From BM003 sp963783695 (lineage in GTDB: Bacteria > Pseudomonadota > Gammaproteobacteria > Steroidobacterales > BM003), in NCBI GenBank assembly GCA_963783695.1, contig CAWAOM010000004.1, positions 1 through 64,000 of the forward strand: a stretch of 64,000 nt of DNA, in the 5' to 3' direction. The first letter of the stretch is position 1; each line of letters begins with the position of its first letter. A program made the position numbers and the translations under genes. The notes under the pieces are model-generated. The model did not search any database and was not told the origin of the DNA. It worked only from the letters and a program-made list of their open reading frames with translations. Of the stretch, positions 58,786 to 64,000 are shown piece by piece.

Positions 58786-61056
58786 ATGCTCAGACAAACT
58801 ACATATTTACTTGCCGCGCTTGCGGTAACGGCGGCTCCGTTATTTTCTTCGGCCCCGGCCGAGGCAATGGGTGAGCCGAAATCGAACCAGTTCTGGTGGC
58901 CCGAACAGCTCGATCTGAGCCCGCTGCGCCAGCATGGTCCGGAGTCCAATCCGATGGGTGCAGATTTCAATTATGCCGAGGCTTTCGCGAGCCTCGACCT
59001 TGCGGCCGTCAAGAAGGACATCGAAAAGGTTCTTACGACGTCGCAGGACTGGTGGCCGGCAGACTATGGCCATTACGGGCCGTTCATGATCCGCATGGCC
59101 TGGCATAGCGCGGGCACGTACCGCGTGGCTGATGGCCGCGGTGGTGCCGGCGGCGGCCAGCAGCGCTTTGAGCCGCTGAACAGCTGGCCCGACAACGCCA
59201 ACCTGGACAAGGCGCGGCGGCTGCTCTGGCCAATCAAGCAGAAGTACGGGCGCAATCTGTCCTGGGCTGACCTGATGATCCTGACCGGCAATGTCTCGCT
59301 GGAGTCCATGGGCTTCGAGACCTTCGGTTTCGCCGGCGGCCGCGAGGACGACTGGGAAGCCGACCTGGTGTACTGGGGCCCCGAGAAAGTGATGCTCTCC
59401 ACCAGCGATAAGGACGACAGCCGTTACTCCGGCGACCGCGAGTTGGAAAATCCCCTCGCGGCGGTGCAGATGGGGCTGATCTACGTGAACCCGGAGGGTC
59501 CGGACGGCAATCCCGACCCGCTGGCCTCGGCCCGGGATGTCCGCGAGACGTTCGGACGTATGGCCATGGATGACGAGGAAACCGTCGCCCTGGTTGCCGG
59601 CGGCCACGCCTTCGGCAAGATGCACGGCGCCCACAAACCCGACAAGTGCCTGGATGTCGAACCGGCAGCGGCCGGCGTCGCTCAGCAGGGGCTGGGCTGG
59701 AAGAACCGCTGTGGCAAGGGTCACTCCGAAGATACGGTTACCAGTGGACTGGAAGGTGCCTGGACGGTAACCCCGGCCCAGTGGAGCATCAACTACCTGC
59801 AGAATCTGTTCGCTTTCGAGTGGCAGCAGGTCCGCAGTCCGGGCGGTGCCGTACAGTGGATTCCGACTGATCCAAATGCGGCCAACATGGTTCCCGATGC
59901 ACATATCCCCGGAAAACGTCACGCCCCGGTCATGACAACCGCGGATCTGGCGCTGAAGGAGGACCCCGAGTACCGCAAGATCGCCAGGCGCTTCCTCGAC
60001 AATCCGCAGGAGTTCGAGGACGCGTTCGCGCGAGCCTGGTTCAAGCTGACCCACCGTGACATGGGTCCGCGCGCTCGCTATGTGGGTTCCGAGGTGCCTG
60101 CAGAGGTACTGATCTGGCAGGACCCCGTCCCCGTGGCGGATTACCAGATAGTCAACGCTCAGGACGTGAAAACACTGAAGGACGCGATCATCAAGTCCGA
60201 GGTGCCCAACACGGCCCTGGTCAAGGCAGCCTGGGCCTCGGCGTCCAGCTTCCGTGGCACGGACATGCGCGGAGGCGCCAATGGTGCGCGCGTGCGCCTG
60301 GCGCCGCAGAAAGACTGGCCGGCAAATGATCCTGCGGAACTGGCCACGGTGTTGGCGGCGCTGGAGAAAATCCAGCAGGACTTCAACGGCTCCGGCCGTT
60401 CCAGCAAAGTATCGATCGCTGACCTGATCGTGCTGGGCGGAGCCGTGGGTGTCGAGCAGGCGGCGAAAAAGGCCGGCTACGCTGTCTCGGTGCCTTTCAT
60501 CCCCGGGCGTACCGACGCAACCGCCGAAATGACGGACGCGGAGTCCTTCCGCTGGCTGGAGTCTGCGGCAGACGGTTTCCGCAACTACTACGACGACCGC
60601 GCGCTGCTGTCCCCCGCGAACATGCTGGTCGACAAGGCCAACACGCTCACCCTGACCGCACCGGAGATGACGGTGCTGCTGGGCGGCATGCGTGCCATGG
60701 GTGCCAACACCGGCGGTTCCAGCCATGGCGTGTTCACTGACCGCGCCGGCGCGCTGAGCAACGACTACTTCGCGAACCTGCTCGACATGTCCATTGAATG
60801 GACCAAGTCAAACAACGAGCCGGGTATCTACGAGGGCCGCGATCGCAAAACCGGTAAGGTGAAGTGGACGGCGACACCCGTCGATCTCGTTTTCGGGTCG
60901 AACTCCGAGCTGCGCTCCGTGGCGGAGGTCTATGCGGCCGAGGACGGCAAGAAGAAGTTCGTAGCGGATTTCGTTGCGGCATGGACCAAGGTCATGACGC
61001 TCGATCGTTTCGACGTCAGCGAGGCGCAACGCCAGGAAATGGTTGCAAGCCGCTGA
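58786..61056 (+). CDS. katG: Exported catalase-peroxidase
   Basis: The 756-residue protein starts with a signal peptide (LLAALAVTAAPLFSSAPAEA), so it acts in the periplasm, unlike most KatG. The catalytic domain has RMAWHSAGTYR (Arg103, Trp106, His107), LIYVNPEGPDG (Tyr233 of the Met-Tyr-Trp adduct) and AGGHAFGKMHGA with proximal His274. The second, heme-less domain follows. It removes hydrogen peroxide by catalase and peroxidase reactions. GGGAG before the ATG at 58786 is a good ribosome site, and a strong terminator follows. Confidence 0.95.
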   Translation: MLRQTTYLLAALAVTAAPLFSSAPAEAMGEPKSNQFWWPEQLDLSPLRQHGPESNPMGADFNYAEAFASLDLAAVKKDIEKVLTTSQDWWPADYGHYGPFMIRMAWHSAGTYRVADGRGGAGGGQQRFEPLNSWPDNANLDKARRLLWPIKQKYGRNLSWADLMILTGNVSLESMGFETFGFAGGREDDWEADLVYWGPEKVMLSTSDKDDSRYSGDRELENPLAAVQMGLIYVNPEGPDGNPDPLASARDVRETFGRMAMDDEETVALVAGGHAFGKMHGAHKPDKCLDVEPAAAGVAQQGLGWKNRCGKGHSEDTVTSGLEGAWTVTPAQWSINYLQNLFAFEWQQVRSPGGAVQWIPTDPNAANMVPDAHIPGKRHAPVMTTADLALKEDPEYRKIARRFLDNPQEFEDAFARAWFKLTHRDMGPRARYVGSEVPAEVLIWQDPVPVADYQIVNAQDVKTLKDAIIKSEVPNTALVKAAWASASSFRGTDMRGGANGARVRLAPQKDWPANDPAELATVLAALEKIQQDFNGSGRSSKVSIADLIVLGGAVGVEQAAKKAGYAVSVPFIPGRTDATAEMTDAESFRWLESAADGFRNYYDDRALLSPANMLVDKANTLTLTAPEMTVLLGGMRAMGANTGGSSHGVFTDRAGALSNDYFANLLDMSIEWTKSNNEPGIYEGRDRKTGKVKWTATPVDLVFGSNSELRSVAEVYAAEDGKKKFVADFVAAWTKVMTLDRFDVSEAQRQEMVASR

Positions 61057-61130
61057 GACGTGGGACCGGCAGTGCCGTGTCACAGTAGTTGAGGGACTCT
61101 TCCGGGTTCTTTTGCTGCGGTAACAGGAAA

Positions 61131-61163
61131 GCGGCGACGCATTTTGCGTCGCCGCTTTTTTTT
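61131..61163 (+). terminator. Rho-independent terminator of katG
   Basis: A perfect 10-bp stem GCGGCGACGC/GCGTCGCCGC with loop ATTTT is followed by eight or more T residues, 75 bases after the katG stop. The remaining bases to 61436 show no gene. Confidence 0.95.
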
Positions 61164-61436
61164 GCCCACTGGCAGTGGGCGAGAGGCGCCAGGGAGTTGC
61201 CGCGGAACCTGCGGACCCGGCATTGTGGCACTGATCGCGGGATGCGAGTGCCGGCCCGGGAACCGGGACGGTTCCGCACACAGGTTTGAGTCAATGACGA
61301 ACATTGTGAGTCCTTTGTCTGATGGGCTGGCGCTCCAATCGATTTCCATGCAATTCCTGGTGTACCTCGCGAATTGCCCGCAACAGACTATATTCCTGTA
61401 GGTGGTTTCCGGGGCGGAAACGAAAAGGGAAAAACT

Positions 61437-61832
61437 ATGAATATTGACTGGAAATGGGTCGGTCTCGGCACGTTGATCATGCTCGTGCTGAGCATTGTTG
61501 CCGGGATCATCTTTGGTGTCCTTGCCGCACCCGCGCTGGAGGGGGTCACCGATCCCGGGGACGTTTCGCTCAGCGGCGGACAGATGGCTCTGGCAGGTCT
61601 CCTTAACGTTCTCGCCTTTGCTGCCGGCGGCTATATCGTCGGGCTGAAGTCGGCGGGGCGGACGATCTGGGAGCCTGCGATTGCAGCGGCGGTTTCGGTG
61701 GCTTTCGTATTGTTACTGTCGGGAAATTTCAGCGCGGGTAATGTGCTCGGCGGCGGCCTCGTGCCCTTCCTGGCGGGATTGGGCGGCGGCTGGCTGGGCG
61801 AGAAACGGCAGTCCTCGAAATCGTCTTTCTGA
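61437..61832 (+). CDS. Small Gly-rich membrane protein of unknown function
   Basis: The 131-residue protein has four hydrophobic segments (LIMLVLSIVAGIIFGVLAAP, MALAGLLNVLAFAAGGYIVG, AAAVSVAFVLLLSGNFSAGN, LVPFLAGLGGGWLGEKRQ) in an arrangement like small YrzE-type membrane proteins. AAAGGGAAAA precedes the ATG at 61437. It stands alone. I assign no function. Confidence 0.78.
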   Translation: MNIDWKWVGLGTLIMLVLSIVAGIIFGVLAAPALEGVTDPGDVSLSGGQMALAGLLNVLAFAAGGYIVGLKSAGRTIWEPAIAAAVSVAFVLLLSGNFSAGNVLGGGLVPFLAGLGGGWLGEKRQSSKSSF

Positions 61833-62160
61833 GCAATTGATTCGATTTCCCGGGCGTCGTCCACCCTGGGTTTCGCATTGGTTCTATCTGCAACTGGCGA
61901 GAGTTTGTGACGGCCATTCTGCGAGCTGTTTGCGATAGACTGCGTCGAGGCGACTCAGGTGACTGAAGATCCGGCGATTGGCGATGGCGCCGATCCGGGG
62001 CCGCGGTTCCGGAGTCGAGCAACCCCGCCATACTGCGGCGAGGCGCCGAGTGCCAGCCTCGAAGCAAAGCCGGGTGTCGAGCACGGTTCGCGTGCTGGCA
62101 AGCCCTTCCCGTCGTCGGCCTATGCGTTCTTTGCGCTGAGGGCTCGTGGGCCCGGCGGCA
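61833..62160. other. Gene-free interval, possible decayed minus-strand frame
   Basis: On the minus strand a frame running out of the sulfurtransferase region reads VLDTRLCFEAGTRRLAAVWR and IANRRIFSHLSRLDAVYRKQ before a stop at 61884. It has no start of its own and I recognise no family. I see no terminator or operator. Confidence 0.3.
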
Positions 62161-63138
62161 TTAGTCTTCCGGAAAATCGGGGTCCGGTGACGATTCCATC
62201 GGCAGGAGCGGGTCGGCTGTCCATTCCCTGAGCGAGCCGTCGTAGATTGCCACGTCGGTAAAGCCGAGCCGAACCATTGTGAATGCGAGCGAGGAGGCGG
62301 CGATGCCACCGCCGCAGTAGGTGATGGTGCGGGTATCCCGGGCCGTGCCGATAAGTGCGGAAAGTTCGTCCTTCGACCGGAAACGGCCCTTGTCGTCGAC
62401 AAGTGATGTCACCGGGACGTTGCTCGCGGTGACGATATGACCGGGCCGCTCATACATCGACATTTCGCCGCGGTAGTGCGGCGCCGGCAGGGCATCGACG
62501 ATATTGACCGAGTCGTTGGAGATGGCGGCGAAAACTTCGTCGCGGTCAGCGAGGAGTCCGGGCCGCGCCCTTGGCGTGAGCGTGCGAGCGACAGGTTTTT
62601 GGGGTTCGTCTGCAAGCGGCAGTCCGGCGCCGGTCCAGGCGCTCAATCCGCCGTCGAGCAATGCCGCGTTGTCGAAGCCCACCCAACGTAGCATCCACCA
62701 GACCCGAGCGGCCCATGCAGGATTGCCGGCGGAATACAGCACTACGCGGGTGTTGTCGCCGACTCCCAAGGCACCCATGGCCTTTGCGAATGCTTCGGGA
62801 GTGGGTGCGGTGAATGGCAGCGCTGCATCCGGATCGGACAGATTGCCCATCAGGTCGGCGAACTGCGCCCCGGGGATGTGTCCCACCTTGTAGCCGGGAA
62901 GGCCGCTACGCTCGCGCAAGCCGTTCTCGTCGCGCTCGACGATGACGGTGCAGTCGAGAATGACGAGGTCCGGGTCGTCGAGGTGCTGACTGAGCCACTC
63001 GGCCGACACCAGCGTGTCCATTCTGGCGGCAGGTGCGGGTGCGACGTCGGTCCGTTCGTCCGGTCCGGCGCAGGCGCTCAACAGTGCCAATGAGGCGATC
63101 AGGACGAGGCGGAATTGCGGGAGTTTGTAAAAAGACAT
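62161..63138 (-). CDS. Lipoprotein sulfurtransferase with two rhodanese domains
   Basis: The 325-residue protein has a lipoprotein signal (LVLIASLALLSACAG) and tandem rhodanese domains. The first (residues ~40-165) lacks the active Cys (YSAGNPAWAAR). The second carries the catalytic Cys in TITYCGGGIAASSLAF. This is the usual layout of thiosulfate or 3-mercaptopyruvate sulfurtransferases, here anchored in the periplasm. The ATG at 63138 begins the signal. Confidence 0.9.
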   Translation of the reverse strand: MSFYKLPQFRLVLIASLALLSACAGPDERTDVAPAPAARMDTLVSAEWLSQHLDDPDLVILDCTVIVERDENGLRERSGLPGYKVGHIPGAQFADLMGNLSDPDAALPFTAPTPEAFAKAMGALGVGDNTRVVLYSAGNPAWAARVWWMLRWVGFDNAALLDGGLSAWTGAGLPLADEPQKPVARTLTPRARPGLLADRDEVFAAISNDSVNIVDALPAPHYRGEMSMYERPGHIVTASNVPVTSLVDDKGRFRSKDELSALIGTARDTRTITYCGGGIAASSLAFTMVRLGFTDVAIYDGSLREWTADPLLPMESSPDPDFPED

Positions 63139-63326
63139 GTGTGCCTCACTGCTGCAAGCGGCAATTTGTCGGGAATGTATTAACGATCAGTTTAACCTGT
63201 CGGCGCCCGCCACGACGGCAGCGGCAGGGTTCGGGGACGGCGCTCTGAGCGCAAAGCGTCAGGGTCACTGGCCCCGCAACGGGGAGTCGGCGGGCCATCG
63301 CCATTCGGACGAGCGCGGCGGCGGTC

Positions 63327-64000
63327 TCACTGCAGATCGGCCCTGGCTTCGGAGTAGTACCTGTTCAGATCGTACAGGCCAGCCCGTACCGGATCGCTCT
63401 CGTTCAGCTGCTGCTGGAACCAGTCGTAGGCCGGCCAGAACTCCGGCTCCATTCGGTTGATACCGAATTTGTCGAGCTTCGCCTTGTACCCGGGAGACTC
63501 GTCGAAGTTCTGCAACAGATCGATAAGCTCCGGCAGCTCACTCTTGTCCAGCACCAGGAAATAGTTCGGGTAGGCGCCGACGCTGCCGGGAACGAAATCG
63601 ATAGTGTCCTTCGCCGGGTTCAGCCGCTTCTGTTCGCCAAAAAGCGAGTTCACATTGTCGTGCCACCGATTAATCACGATGGAGAAAAACCGGAACGGCC
63701 CCGTCTCGCCCCGCACCCGCACGTAGAGCACGTTGACCTCGGTGCTGGTCACGTGGCGGATAAATCCGGTGCCGGGCGCATTGAGGGCGCGAAAGCCGTT
63801 CAGTATGTCTTCCTGGCTGTCGAAGGTTTTCGGCATGAGCGTTTGTTCGTCAGTGCCGTGATAGTTGACGGGATCGAAGCCGATACCGGTGGCCGGCAAA
63901 ATGTGGTTGCTGACGACGCGCTCGACAAATTCGCGCTTTGGCTCGTTGCTGGTGTAGGCGACACGCGTCGGTCTCGCGGAGACGACATCCTGGTCCTCGA
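63327..64000 (-). CDS. cti: Fatty-acid cis/trans isomerase, C-terminal part (cut by window edge)
   Basis: The open frame runs off the right end. Visible parts are RVAYTSNEPKREFVERVVSN HILPATGIGF-type sequence, TSTEVNVLYVRVRGETGPFR, FFSIVINRWHDNVNSLFGEQ, SVGAYPNYFLVLDKSELPEL and a final DPVRAGLYDLNRYYSEA. This order matches the C-terminal ~220 residues of periplasmic heme-type Cti, which converts cis to trans unsaturated fatty acids during membrane stress. The heme motif and signal peptide would lie beyond the window. Confidence 0.85.
   Translation of the reverse strand, partial: EDQDVVSARPTRVAYTSNEPKREFVERVVSNHILPATGIGFDPVNYHGTDEQTLMPKTFDSQEDILNGFRALNAPGTGFIRHVTSTEVNVLYVRVRGETGPFRFFSIVINRWHDNVNSLFGEQKRLNPAKDTIDFVPGSVGAYPNYFLVLDKSELPELIDLLQNFDESPGYKAKLDKFGINRMEPEFWPAYDWFQQQLNESDPVRAGLYDLNRYYSEARADLQ

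Noticed and set aside
58840..60726. A 628-codon open frame opposite katG
   Set aside because: It is an antisense shadow of a high-GC gene with fully conserved KatG motifs on the plus strand.

Overview
The window looks like chromosomal DNA of a Gram-negative gammaproteobacterium, probably marine or sediment-dwelling. The signs are outer-membrane lipoproteins, a beta-barrel protein, a PEP-CTERM-type protein, an Mrp-type antiporter operon, a fatty-acid cis/trans isomerase, GC-rich codon use, and small GFA, cupin and DUF3461 genes typical of that class. I cannot name a genus.

Positions 1-8,000 are an integration hot spot. It opens with the 3' half of a tRNA-Arg(ACG) followed by a strong terminator. 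Behind it lie remnants of IS3, IS91, IS30 and IS1182-like elements, one apparently complete IS6-family element, a frameshifted CPBP protease and a lipoprotein/transposase chimera. Paired GGGGTCAGAGAC inverted repeats bracket a glutathione-peroxidase cassette. A roughly 130-160 bp repeat ending in a tRNA-like 3' half occurs three times (about 1-126, 6586-6745, 37907-38052). The last two copies bracket the central 31 kb.

Positions 7,262-35,665 are a beta-glucan (most likely beta-1,3-glucan, laminarin-like) utilisation locus. A LacI-type regulator (7262-8278) and three matching TGACA-N4-TGTCA palindromes (8330, 15542, 35652) tie it together. Minus-strand operon 15495-8550: a GPH-family transporter, two GH17 enzymes and a ~1150-residue protein resembling beta-1,3-oligoglucan phosphorylases. 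Plus-strand operon 15749-29954: a 2284-residue GH16 lipoprotein with eleven tandem C-terminal modules, a glycosidase-coiled coil-outer-membrane barrel fusion, an unknown lipoprotein, a secreted GH-A-type glycosidase with a carbohydrate-binding-like domain, and an orphan sugar-binding protein. Minus-strand operon 35544-30419: a GH3 beta-glucosidase, an MFS sugar porter and a GH-A-type lipoprotein. No TonB-dependent receptor and no ABC permease is present. The proposed flow is surface cleavage by the GH16 and GH-A enzymes, entry through the barrel fusion, uptake by the MFS/GPH carriers, and cytoplasmic GH17, phosphorylase and GH3 breakdown.

Positions 36,000-50,000 carry unrelated single genes: two neighbouring genes broken by nonsense codons (SRPBCC, DUF4386), a sulfatase, cupins, an S41 peptidase, a GFA protein, a PEP-CTERM-like protein, a 2OG-Fe(II) oxygenase, a PQQ-type sugar dehydrogenase and an MBL-fold hydrolase. 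A 41-bp tandem duplication and several gene remnants lie between them. Positions 50,100-58,360 hold a small regulator, a Rap1a/Tai-like protein and a tightly overlapping nine-gene Mrp-like cation/proton antiporter operon with three large proton-channel subunits. The right end has an exported catalase-peroxidase, a membrane protein, a lipoprotein sulfurtransferase and the C-terminal part of a fatty-acid cis/trans isomerase cut by the window edge.
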